The position numbers were made by a program, and so were the translations under genes. This document shows positions 1 to 6,515 of a stretch of 16,843 bases of DNA, piece by piece (the first letter of the stretch is position 1; each line of letters begins with the position of its first letter). This DNA is from Spirochaetaceae bacterium (GTDB lineage: Bacteria > Spirochaetota > Spirochaetia > DSM-27196 > PXBQ01). Location of the stretch: positions 1 through 16,843 of the forward strand of contig PXBQ01000556.1 of the NCBI GenBank assembly GCA_003566875.1. Direction: 5' to 3'. The notes under the pieces were generated by a model that worked only from the letters and a program-made list of their open reading frames with translations, made no database searches and was not told the DNA's origin.

Positions 1-166
1 CATGTTCGACGGCGGCATGGCCGAAGAGTTCTTTGAGGACATGCTTTATGAACAGTATGCAAAGAGAGTGACCGAGACCGCGCGTCTCGGAATCGCCGAT
101 CTTTTGTATCAGCAGCTCTCGCCACAGGTTTCGACCGTTCCTGCGCGTGACGCGTATCGTGAATAA
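1..166 (+). CDS. flgJ: FlgJ-type flagellar rod-binding protein, C-terminal end (partial)
   Basis: The open frame enters from the left edge and ends with TAA at 164-166, leaving about 54 residues. The visible stretch GGMAEEFFEDMLYEQYAKR, followed by LGIADLLYQQLS, matches the conserved end of the FlgJ N-terminal rod-binding domain, which helps assemble the flagellar rod in the periplasm. No peptidoglycan hydrolase domain follows, because the protein stops about 15 residues after the domain. This is usual for rod-binding proteins that have only this domain. The adjacent sigma factor fits the flagellar-gene/rpoS neighbourhood known from Borrelia. The identification rests on this short motif only, and the rest of the gene is outside the window. 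Confidence 0.7.
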   Translation, partial: MFDGGMAEEFFEDMLYEQYAKRVTETARLGIADLLYQQLSPQVSTVPARDAYRE

Positions 167-290
167 CCAAAACGCCGGTACCGTATGATAAAGTGAACAG
201 TTTTAGTGATTCTTGTCGCTCGGCCTGGCGGGGTTTTTGTAAATCTATTTCACGTATAAAGTTATATGTTGTGCTTGTTATTGGTATCAT

Positions 291-306
291 TGGCACGCTA
301 TTTGCA
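291..306 (+). promoter_or_regulatory. Sigma-54 (RpoN) -24/-12 promoter of the rpoS-like gene
   Basis: TGGCACG, four bases, then TTGCA is an exact match to the sigma-54 consensus (TGGCACG-N4-TTGCW). The invariant GG (292-293) and GC (304-305) are exactly 10 bases apart. The predicted transcription start is about 317, only about 12 bases before the ATG at 329, so the Shine-Dalgarno AGGAG (318-322) would sit at the very 5' end of the mRNA. A sigma-54 promoter needs an AAA+ enhancer-binding activator. I could not identify its upstream site in 167..290, which otherwise shows nothing clear. Confidence 0.85.
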
Positions 307-328
307 GAATTAATGCCAGGAGCACGGC

Positions 329-1170
329 ATGGAAAAGAAGAATAGTTCGAAAACCGATAACGAATCGCTGAAAGCATACTTCGAAGAAATAAAAAAAACA
401 ACGCTCCTGACTTTTGAAGAGGAGCTGGACCTCTCTAAAAGGATCGAAAAGGTGATGTTGCTGCACGACAGAAATTGATCGAGGCCAACCTACGGCTGGT
501 CGTCAAAATCGCGAAACATTACGTGACGAGTGATGTTAACCTGCTCGATCTCGTGCAGGAAGGAAATCTCGGCTTGTTGAAAGCAGCAGCCAAGTACGAC
601 CACCGAAAGAACGTGCGATTCAGCACGTACGCGTCGTGGTGGATCAAGCAATCGATCACGCGTGCTTTGAGCAACAAGCGCCGGCAGATTCGCTTGCCGC
701 ATCGAAAAGAGGATATGCTCCGGAGAATTCAACGCAGTTATAGCCAACTCGGGCAGAAGCTGATGCGCAAGCCGACGATCGAGGAAGTAGCAGTGGACGT
801 CGGCATCGAGTGTGGCGAAGTCATCGATATGCTGAATATCTCAACGGCGACCGTGTCGCTTGACTCGGGCATTAACGACGACACGGGAACGCTTCATGAT
901 GTGTGCGAGGACTACTCGTATTCGCCGGATGCCGAGTTAATGCAAAACGTCGTGCGTGATCAAACGATGCAGTTCCTCAAGCGACTGCGCGATCGCGAGC
1001 GAAAAATTCTCCTGTATCGATTTGCGTTTTTTGGCGGAAAAAAATACACCTTAAAGAAAATCAGCGACGAGATGGGCATCTCGCCCGAGACCGTCCGCCA
1101 GATCGAGATCCGCGCCTTAAAGAAGCTTCGCGAGCAGGCCGAAGATCTGCGTGAGTATGTACATCCCTGA
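329..1170 (+). CDS. rpoS: RpoS-like group 2 sigma factor, interrupted by a one-base frameshift
   Basis: This is a sigma-70-family initiation factor that directs RNA polymerase to alternative promoters. The ATG at 329 is preceded by AGGAG (318-322). The frame from 329 encodes region 1.2 (LKAYFEEIKKTTLLTFEEELDLSKRIEK) but hits TGA at 476. The rest (regions 2, 3 and 4) continues in another frame to 1170. One extra A in the run 447-450 restores RIEKGDVAARQKL, the family-typical sequence, and gives a 280-residue protein. Region 2 holds NVRFSTYASWWIKQSITRAL and RQIRLPHRK; region 4.2 has the helix-turn-helix ending SPETVRQIEIRALKKLR. Length and a short N-terminus without region 1.1 fit RpoS of spirochaetes. 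The break may be a base-call error, a real mutation or a -1 ribosomal shift on A-AAG. An internal TTG at 475 is in frame but has no Shine-Dalgarno. Confidence 0.85.
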
Positions 1171-1230
1171 CGGTTTCTTGAGCCGTTGACGGCGCGCCGC
1201 AAAACATTGGAGTATGGCTCACTCGATCGT

Positions 1231-2310
1231 ATGAAGAAAAATAGCACCCGGGGCGAATCGATCGCCAAAACTCACCCGACCGACGGTCGGGTTTCGACAA
1301 AAAAAACACCCGCCGCGGCGCGCGATGCGTATATCCGCAAACTGTTCTACCTTCTCGGCGCGATCGCGGTCCTGCTCGCTGCGTTGATCGTCGTGCTGCC
1401 GCGCGCAGACAAGGACTCCGCAGCCGATTTGGAGACTCAAGAGCCGACCGAAGTATCGTCGCAGCCGGCGCCCGGAGAAGTCTCCGAGCCGGAGAGCGAA
1501 CGGACGGCGCCCAATTCCCGGCCGCCGGAAACGGCCCCGCCCACTATTCGTCTGCCCACGCCGGTTCCCGAACCCATGCCGGCGCCCGTTCCGCGGGATA
1601 TCCCGAGCTCGGCGGTCCGTAGCGTACCGGACGGGGCAACGTGGAAACTCGCGGTAGTGATCGACGACGCGGGGTACAGACGCGACCAGCTCGAACCGTT
1701 TTTAACTTTTCCCGGCAGGGTCACGATTGCGGTTCTCCCCCAACTGCCGCACTCCGAGTACGCGAGTCGTGCGGCGCGGAGAGCGGGGATGGACGTGATT
1801 CTTCACCAGCCGATGGAAGCGCTAAACGGCGCGGATCCGGGACCCGGCGCGATTTTCGTCGGTGATTCGCGAGAGGACATCGATCGCGTGGTCTCACAAA
1901 ACTTGAAGACGGTGCCCGACGCGATCGGTATAAACAACCATATGGGGTCGCGGGTGACGTCCGACCGGGCAACAATGGGGAGATTTCTCGACGTCATCCG
2001 GGACAGAGACCTTTTTTTTCTCGATAGCAGGACGACCCACGAGACCGTCGGAACGGAGGTTGCCGTCGAGATCGGCGTCCGGGTTCGCGAGCGCGGCGTT
2101 TTCCTCGACCATGACCCCAGCCCTTTGGCGATACGGACGGCTTTTCTCGAAGCGCTTGAGCGCGCGGTTTACGACGGTGAAGTCATAATGATCGGACACG
2201 TTATGGTTCCCGCGGTCGCCGATTTGCTAAACGAGATGCACGACGATCTCATCGAAGCGGGTTTCGAATTCGTCGGGCTGAAACAGTTGTACGAAGAGGA
2301 CATTCGATGA
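1231..2310 (+). CDS. Membrane-anchored divergent polysaccharide deacetylase (YibQ/DUF610-type)
   Basis: From the ATG at 1231 the protein has 359 residues: a basic N-terminus, one membrane segment at about 38-57, a Pro/Glu-rich linker at about 68-130, and a periplasmic catalytic-type domain at about 138-355. The domain carries the landmarks of the divergent polysaccharide deacetylase family: VVIDDAG (142-148), LHQPME (191-196), NNHMGS (235-240), FLDSRT (263-268) and IGH (321-323). These lie in the positions used for metal and substrate binding in NodB-fold enzymes, but the natural substrate of this family is not established. An in-frame TTG at 1186 would add 15 residues; neither start has a good Shine-Dalgarno, and the ATG is preferred. 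It ends in a 4-base ATGA overlap with tsaD, so the two are probably co-translated. Confidence 0.82.
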   Translation: MKKNSTRGESIAKTHPTDGRVSTKKTPAAARDAYIRKLFYLLGAIAVLLAALIVVLPRADKDSAADLETQEPTEVSSQPAPGEVSEPESERTAPNSRPPETAPPTIRLPTPVPEPMPAPVPRDIPSSAVRSVPDGATWKLAVVIDDAGYRRDQLEPFLTFPGRVTIAVLPQLPHSEYASRAARRAGMDVILHQPMEALNGADPGPGAIFVGDSREDIDRVVSQNLKTVPDAIGINNHMGSRVTSDRATMGRFLDVIRDRDLFFLDSRTTHETVGTEVAVEIGVRVRERGVFLDHDPSPLAIRTAFLEALERAVYDGEVIMIGHVMVPAVADLLNEMHDDLIEAGFEFVGLKQLYEEDIR

Positions 2311-3326
2311 TTGTGCTGGGGATCGAGACGTCGTGCGACGAGTGCTCAGTCGCGGTTGTCGAGGACGGCACAAAAATCCTCTCGAACGTGATCGCGACGC
2401 AGTCCGAGCAGCACGCCGCATACTCCGGCGTCGTGCCGGAGATCGCGTCGCGGACTCATACCGAGTGGATAATGGGCGTGTACCGCGAGGCGCTTGATCG
2501 ATCCGGGAAGACGCGCGTCGAGATCGACGGGATCGCCGTAACGTGTCGACCCGGGCTGAGCGGCTCGCTCGTTGTTGGGCTCTCGTTCGCGAAAGGGCTC
2601 AGCCTCGCGCTCGGCGTCCCTTTTGTCGGCGTTGACCATATCCTCGCGCATCTGTACGCCGTGCAACTCGAACACGCCGTCCCGTACCCGTTTCTCGGGG
2701 TACTGGTGTCAGGTGGCCACACGATGCTCGCGGTCGTGAAGTCGTACGACGATGTCGAGGTTCTCGGCACGACGATCGACGACGCGTGCGGTGAGGCGTT
2801 CGACAAGATCGCGAAACATTTCGACATGGGTTATCCGGGCGGAAGCGCGATCGACTCGCTCGCGCGGCGTGGAGCCGGCGACGCGTATTCGTTCCCGAAG
2901 CCGTCGCTGCACAAAGGCGATCACCGGTACGATGTTTCGTACTCCGGTCTCAAGACGGCGGTGGTGCACCACCTCGAGAAGTATCTAAACGCAGGATTCG
3001 AACCGACGCGTGAGAACATCGCCGCTGCGTTCGAGAAAACCGCCGTCGAGATCCTCATGACCCGTGTCGAACGCGCGTTGCGAGATTTTCGATTCGAGCG
3101 TGTTGTTGCGGGCGGTGGCGTCGCGGCCAACACGTACTTTCGCTCGCGCATGCTCGAGTTGACCGGCGGGGCCGGAACCGCGGTCTTTTTCCCTTCGCTT
3201 GAACTCTGCACCGACAACGCGGCGATGGTCGCGGGGATCGGGTACCATTACCTTCGTGAGAAAAAGCACTCGTCCGACTCACTCGATGTCTCCGCGCGGG
3301 TCGCTGTGTTTCGCGGTCGCGAGTGA
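2307..3326 (+). CDS. tsaD: tRNA N6-adenosine threonylcarbamoyltransferase TsaD
   Basis: TsaD transfers the threonylcarbamoyl group from threonylcarbamoyl-AMP to A37 of tRNAs that read ANN codons (t6A), in a complex with TsaB and TsaE in the cytoplasm. The 339 residues match the usual bacterial length. The N-terminus LGIETSCDE is the family signature, the metal-binding pair is H111 and H115 in DHILAH, the glycine-rich segment is VSGGHT (about 134-139), and the C-terminal part has VVAGGGVAAN and TDNAAM. The start is supported by GAGGA at 2296-2300 and by the ATGA overlap with the upstream deacetylase gene. The ATPase gene on the opposite strand converges on it with a 25-base gap and no clear terminator. 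From memory, rpoS and tsaD are also near neighbours in Borrelia. Confidence 0.95.
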   Translation: MIVLGIETSCDECSVAVVEDGTKILSNVIATQSEQHAAYSGVVPEIASRTHTEWIMGVYREALDRSGKTRVEIDGIAVTCRPGLSGSLVVGLSFAKGLSLALGVPFVGVDHILAHLYAVQLEHAVPYPFLGVLVSGGHTMLAVVKSYDDVEVLGTTIDDACGEAFDKIAKHFDMGYPGGSAIDSLARRGAGDAYSFPKPSLHKGDHRYDVSYSGLKTAVVHHLEKYLNAGFEPTRENIAAAFEKTAVEILMTRVERALRDFRFERVVAGGGVAANTYFRSRMLELTGGAGTAVFFPSLELCTDNAAMVAGIGYHYLREKKHSSDSLDVSARVAVFRGRE

Positions 3327-3351
3327 GCCGGCCTGGAACTCCCGGGACTCT

Positions 3352-4332
3352 TCAGCGCTGTTTCAGGATCGCGTTGTGCTCAGCGGCGAGCGCCTCAAGG
3401 TCCTCGTTACCCGGAAACAATTGCGGCGCATCGGTGACCGGCGCGTGGATGACTTTCCGCGCGATGTTGCGAAGAATTTGGGCGTACATCGAGTCGGGAC
3501 GAGAGGCGCACGTCGGCCGACGTTCGATTACCGCGCGTGCGACATCCTGGTCGTACGGTACATAACCTATGTACTCGAGCGATGTGCCCATGTTCCGCTC
3601 GACCACGTTTCGCAGTCGCGCACCGACCGCAATATCGTCCTGACTTCGTCCTTGATTGAGAATAACTCGAGGACGGAAGTCGGACAAAACCTTCCTCGCC
3701 GTCTCAGCCGATTCAGGCGATACATTGTCGAGCCTATCCGCGAGCGCCGAAAACGTCGTCGCCGACCCCTCGATTCGTGTGGTCGAGAACTCGTGCACTA
3801 TCCGGCGTTCGTCGCTCCGCGCCGGAAAACTTCGTAGCAGAGTACGGTACAAAACGGTCTTGAGAAACGAGTACGCGTTGAGAATGGCCGTTGTCTCGGG
3901 TGTCGTGACGACAATTCCCGTCGACGACGCGAGAAAAAAATCCACGGTGTTGTAGTTTGACCCCGAACCGAGGTCCAGAATCACGAAATCGGCGACGAGC
4001 TCGGGCAACTCCTTCAAAATCTTCAGTTTTCGGAAGTACGGCAAATTCGCCGTGCCGGGAAGAAGCGAGTCGCCGGGGATGAAAAACACGCGATCGTAAT
4101 CCGTAGGAGCGACGAGCGACGCGAGAGTCTGTTCTTGTTTGTAGATCAGATTCCCGACTCCCGCCCTGTTGTTTCGCACGCCGAGCACGGTATGGAGATT
4201 CGCACCGCCAAGATCGAGGTCGACGAGAACAACTGTTTTTCCTTCGCGAGCGAGGCTGATGCCGATGTTCGCCGAGAACACGGTCTTCCCGACTCCACCT
4301 TTTCCACTCGCGACCGGTATTATATGCGTCAT
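3352..4332 (-). CDS. MinD/ParA-family P-loop ATPase (FlhG/FleN-like)
   Basis: This 326-residue protein is a deviant Walker A ATPase. The motif SGKGGVGKT (9-17) has both the signature lysine K11 and K16, followed by the switch region VLVDLDLGGANLHTVLG (about 35-51) and VILDLGSGSNYNTVDF. Such proteins dimerise with ATP and position cellular structures such as division sites, chromosomes, pili or flagella. The C-terminus (EDLEALAAEHNAILKQR) could form a short amphipathic helix but is not a clear MinD membrane anchor. A FlhG/FleN or related orphan MinD role is plausible near flagellar genes, but the sequence alone does not decide it. The start at 4332 has no Shine-Dalgarno; a promoter places the transcript start next to the ATG, which suggests a leaderless mRNA. 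Confidence 0.85.
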   Translation of the reverse strand: MTHIIPVASGKGGVGKTVFSANIGISLAREGKTVVLVDLDLGGANLHTVLGVRNNRAGVGNLIYKQEQTLASLVAPTDYDRVFFIPGDSLLPGTANLPYFRKLKILKELPELVADFVILDLGSGSNYNTVDFFLASSTGIVVTTPETTAILNAYSFLKTVLYRTLLRSFPARSDERRIVHEFSTTRIEGSATTFSALADRLDNVSPESAETARKVLSDFRPRVILNQGRSQDDIAVGARLRNVVERNMGTSLEYIGYVPYDQDVARAVIERRPTCASRPDSMYAQILRNIARKVIHAPVTDAPQLFPGNEDLEALAAEHNAILKQR

Positions 4333-4339
4333 CGATCAC

Positions 4340-4368
4340 AGCATACGGGAAATCGGTTGCTCAGACAA
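4340..4368 (-). promoter_or_regulatory. Sigma-70-type promoter for the MinD-like gene
   Basis: On the minus strand TTGTCT (4368-4363), a 17-base spacer and TATGCT (4345-4340) form a moderate match (4 of 6 in each box). Seven bases separate the -10 box from the ATG, so transcription would begin at or next to the start codon. It is divergent from the apt promoter, with 24 bases between the two -35 boxes. Confidence 0.5.
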
Positions 4369-4392
4369 TTGAATGGTGGGACAAATACGGAT

Positions 4393-4421
4393 TTGACAAT
4401 AACGGGCGTTCGTACTACATT
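4393..4421 (+). promoter_or_regulatory. Sigma-70-type promoter for apt
   Basis: TTGACA (4393-4398), a 17-base spacer and TACATT (4416-4421) form a strong vegetative promoter. The expected transcription start is about 4428, which is the first base of the GTG start codon of apt. No Shine-Dalgarno lies between the -10 box and that codon. Confidence 0.75.
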
Positions 4422-4427
4422 CTCGCC

Positions 4428-4967
4428 GTGGAAACAGTGAGACCGTACGACCTCGACTCGGCGATACGAAAAGTCCCGGATTTTCCGCGTCCCGGTATCC
4501 TCTTTTACGACATCACCGGGATCTTGATGAAACCCGACGCGTATCGCTTTTGCATCGATTCGATGGCCGAGTTATACCGCGATCTCCGGATCGATGCGGT
4601 CGCTGCGATCGAGGCGCGTGGCTTCCTGTTCGCGGCACCGTTCGCCGAGCGGCTCGGGATTCCGTTGATTCTCGTACGTAAAAAAGGTAAGCTGCCGGGT
4701 AAGAAACTGCGGAAACGGTTCACGCTCGAGTACGGTGAAGACGAGATCGAGATCCACGAGGCCGACATCGGAGCGAAGAAGAGAATCCTGCTCGTCGACG
4801 ACCTCGTAGCAACCGGGGGAACGCTTCGTGCGGCGGCCGATCTCTTCAAGGAAGCCGGTGCCACAGTTGTTTCCGTATTCTGTGTGGTTGGACTGCCGTT
4901 TCTCCGGTACGACGGTGTTCTCGGCGATTACCGGGTCGAGACACTGATTACGTACGATTCGGAGTGA
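4428..4967 (+). CDS. apt: Adenine phosphoribosyltransferase
   Basis: Apt makes AMP from adenine and PRPP (purine salvage, cytoplasm). The 179 residues match the family length. The N-terminal DFPRPGILFYDIT (18-30), the loop IEARGFLFAAPFAERLG (61-77), the RKKGKLPG segment (84-91) and the PRPP-binding motif ILLVDDLVATGGT (120-132) are all present. The start is GTG at 4428: alignment by eye with E. coli Apt needs the N-terminus to begin here, and the strong promoter directly upstream leaves no room for a leader or Shine-Dalgarno. The gene is divergent from the MinD-like gene and is followed by a separate tRNA transcription unit. Confidence 0.93.
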   Translation: METVRPYDLDSAIRKVPDFPRPGILFYDITGILMKPDAYRFCIDSMAELYRDLRIDAVAAIEARGFLFAAPFAERLGIPLILVRKKGKLPGKKLRKRFTLEYGEDEIEIHEADIGAKKRILLVDDLVATGGTLRAAADLFKEAGATVVSVFCVVGLPFLRYDGVLGDYRVETLITYDSE

Positions 4968-4994
4968 CCGAGCCGCGCGTACGCAGTGCTGACC

Positions 4995-5023
4995 TTGACA
5001 CGTCCGGGGAATCTGATTAATGT
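4995..5023 (+). promoter_or_regulatory. Sigma-70-type promoter of the tRNA-Gln/tRNA-Glu unit
   Basis: TTGACA (4995-5000), a 17-base spacer and TAATGT (5018-5023) match the vegetative consensus well. The predicted transcription start at about 5030 leaves roughly 8 bases of 5' leader before the tRNA-Gln, as expected for a stable-RNA promoter. Confidence 0.8.
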
Positions 5024-5037
5024 GTGCGGCACAATGT

Positions 5038-5108
5038 TTCCCGGTGGTGTAATGGTAGCACTGCAGATTCTGGCTCTGTTAGTGGGGGTTCAAGTCCTCC
5101 CCGGGAAG
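5038..5108 (+). tRNA. tRNA-Gln (anticodon CUG)
   Basis: A full cloverleaf folds by hand. The acceptor TTCCCGG (5038-5044) pairs perfectly with CCGGGAA (5101-5107), followed by discriminator G. The D stem is GTGT/GCAC, the anticodon stem is GCAGA/TCTGT with loop TTCTGGC, and the T stem is GGGGG/CCTCC with loop TTCAAGT. The anticodon C5070-T5071-G5072 reads CAG. The U1-A72 pair is typical for tRNA-Gln. CCA is not encoded, so it must be added after transcription. The tRNA-Glu follows after 11 bases in the same transcript. Confidence 0.95.
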
Positions 5109-5119
5109 TTGACCGAGAC

Positions 5120-5191
5120 GGCCCCTTCGTCTAGCGGTTAGGACAGGAGATTCTCATTCTTCAAACAGGGGTTCGATTCCCCTAGGGGCTA
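5120..5191 (+). tRNA. tRNA-Glu (anticodon CUC)
   Basis: The acceptor GGCCCCT (5120-5126) pairs with AGGGGCT (5184-5190), with a G1-U72 wobble, and is followed by discriminator A. The anticodon stem is GGAGA/TCTTC with loop TTCTCAT, so anticodon C5153-T5154-C5155 reads GAG. The T arm is AGGGG/CCCCT with loop TTCGATT. CCA is not encoded. The discriminator A is also the first base of the terminator stem. Confidence 0.95.
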
Positions 5192-5235
5192 AAAACCGGT
5201 AATCCGTGGCAACGCCATGGACCCGGTTTTTTTTT
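5191..5235 (+). terminator. Intrinsic terminator of the tRNA unit
   Basis: A two-part hairpin: outer stem AAAAACCGG (5191-5199) with CCGGTTTTT (from 5223), and inner stem CCGTGGC (5204-5210) with GCCATGG (5214-5220), containing one G-U pair around the loop AAC. Nine T residues (5227-5235) follow directly. It isolates the tRNA transcript from carA. Confidence 0.92.
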
Positions 5236-5244
5236 GGCCGTGTT

Positions 5245-5284
5245 CTCGTCAATCATCAATCTCGTCAATCATCAATATTGACGA
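5245..5284 (+). repeat. Tandem 16-base repeat plus inverted copy upstream of carA
   Basis: CTCGTCAATCATCAAT occurs twice back to back (5245-5260 and 5261-5276). The second copy is followed at once by ATTGACGA (5277-5284), the reverse complement of TCGTCAAT, giving an 8-bp stem with a 7-base loop. The junction also forms the 10-bp palindrome TCAATATTGA (5272-5281 region). It lies between the tRNA terminator and carA, where a carA promoter or operator is expected. No convincing -35/-10 pair is visible there. A regulator-binding site is an inference. Confidence 0.6.
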
Positions 5285-5296
5285 ATGAGAGGTACG

Positions 5297-6436
5297 ATGG
5301 ATAAACGTTTTCTTGTTCTGGCCGACGGTACTGTGTACGAGGGGCGCGGATTCGGCGCGCCGGCGATCCCGGTCGAGGCTCTCGACGGTGAGTTAGCGCA
5401 CGGCGTCGGTGAGGTCGTGTTCAACACGGCAATGTCGGGTTACCACGAAGTCCTGACCGATCCGTCCTACACCGGGCAGATCGTCGCGATGACGTATCCT
5501 CACGTCGGTAACTACGGGGATCTCGACGTCTGGAGCGAAATCGGTCCGGAGTCCGGGACGGAAAGGCCTCTCGTGAAGGTCGCCGGGCTCGTGGCGCGGC
5601 GCGTCTACACGGGGCCGGTTCCGGAAGGGCGTGAGACCCTGCACGACTTCCTCGGACGTACGGGCACCCCCGGTATCACCGAAGTCGATACGCGCGCGCT
5701 GACGTTGAAGCTGCGCGACGGCGGGAGTCTGAACGGAGTCATCACCGTCGGCGCAAACGGCGGCTTGACCGATTCTGAGCGTTCCGCGGCGATCGCGTTT
5801 GTATCGCAATTCCCCGACATGGTCGGTAGAAATCTGATCGGGACCGTCGGTTCCCGTTCACCCGACGTTATGGACGGACACGGAGGTCCGACGGTCGCCG
5901 TAATCGACTGCGGCTCAAAGGCCAACATACTGCGCATTCTTGAGCAGACCGGGTGCCGGATCTGTTTATTCCCGAGTACCGTCGACGCGGCCGACATTCT
6001 TGCCGCAAAACCCGACGCCGTCCTTGTTACTAACGGCCCGGGAGACCCCGCAGTGCTCACGCGGCAGATCGGTGTGATAGCCGATCTGATCGGGCGGTTG
6101 CCGGTTTTCGGGATCTGTCTCGGGCACCAGTTGATCTGCGAAGCCCTCGGTGCCCGAACGTATAAGATGCCTTTCGGCCACCACGGTGTGAACCATCCGG
6201 TGCGCGATGAAACGACCGGGCGCGTGTTCGTGACGTCGCAGAACCATGGATTTGCCGTCGACGAGACGGGTCTTCCTGCAGGGGCGTCGGTGTGGTTTCG
6301 GAATGCGAACGACCGAACGATCGAAGGGATTCGGAACGATGAACTCAAGGTGATGACCGCGCAGTTCCATCCCGAGAGCGCGCCGGGACCGCACGATTCG
6401 CGCTGGATATTCGACGCATTTCTCGACGCAATATAA
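5297..6436 (+). CDS. carA: Carbamoyl-phosphate synthase small (glutaminase) subunit
   Basis: CarA hydrolyses glutamine and passes ammonia through a tunnel to CarB, feeding arginine and pyrimidine synthesis. From the ATG at 5297 it has 379 residues, the usual length. The N-terminal CarA domain has GEVVFNTAMSGYHEVLTDPSY, and the C-terminal class I amidotransferase has GICLGHQLICEALG with nucleophile C274, and FHPE with H358 and E360. The start at 5297 is preferred over the in-frame ATG at 5285 because GAGAGG (5287-5292) precedes it and because the protein then begins MDKRFLVLADGT, in line with E. coli CarA. carB follows after 79 bases on the same strand, so the two form an operon. Confidence 0.96.
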   Translation: MDKRFLVLADGTVYEGRGFGAPAIPVEALDGELAHGVGEVVFNTAMSGYHEVLTDPSYTGQIVAMTYPHVGNYGDLDVWSEIGPESGTERPLVKVAGLVARRVYTGPVPEGRETLHDFLGRTGTPGITEVDTRALTLKLRDGGSLNGVITVGANGGLTDSERSAAIAFVSQFPDMVGRNLIGTVGSRSPDVMDGHGGPTVAVIDCGSKANILRILEQTGCRICLFPSTVDAADILAAKPDAVLVTNGPGDPAVLTRQIGVIADLIGRLPVFGICLGHQLICEALGARTYKMPFGHHGVNHPVRDETTGRVFVTSQNHGFAVDETGLPAGASVWFRNANDRTIEGIRNDELKVMTAQFHPESAPGPHDSRWIFDAFLDAI

Positions 6437-6483
6437 GTTTTTCGAGACGATTCTTCGCGACATTACGTGACGAAGTACAGAAC

Positions 6484-6504
6484 GTGAATCGGTTCACCCG
6501 AACC
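6484..6504 (+). promoter_or_regulatory. Two overlapping small hairpins in the carA-carB gap
   Basis: GTGAA-TCGG-TTCAC (6484-6497) and GGTTC-ACCC-GAACC (6491-6504) share bases and cannot form together. Both end just before the strong Shine-Dalgarno AGGAGG (6505-6510) of carB. They could tune carB translation, but such short stems may also occur by chance. Confidence 0.35.
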
Positions 6505-6515
6505 AGGAGGATTCC

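Noticed and set aside
175..182. CGGTACCG palindrome after the flgJ-like gene, considered as terminator or operator
   Set aside because: Only 8 bp with no loop and no T-tract, likely chance.
237..267. Possible sigma-70 promoter (TTGTAA with TTATAT) upstream of the rpoS-like gene
   Set aside because: The spacer would be 19 bases and the boxes match poorly, while a perfect sigma-54 promoter lies closer to the gene.
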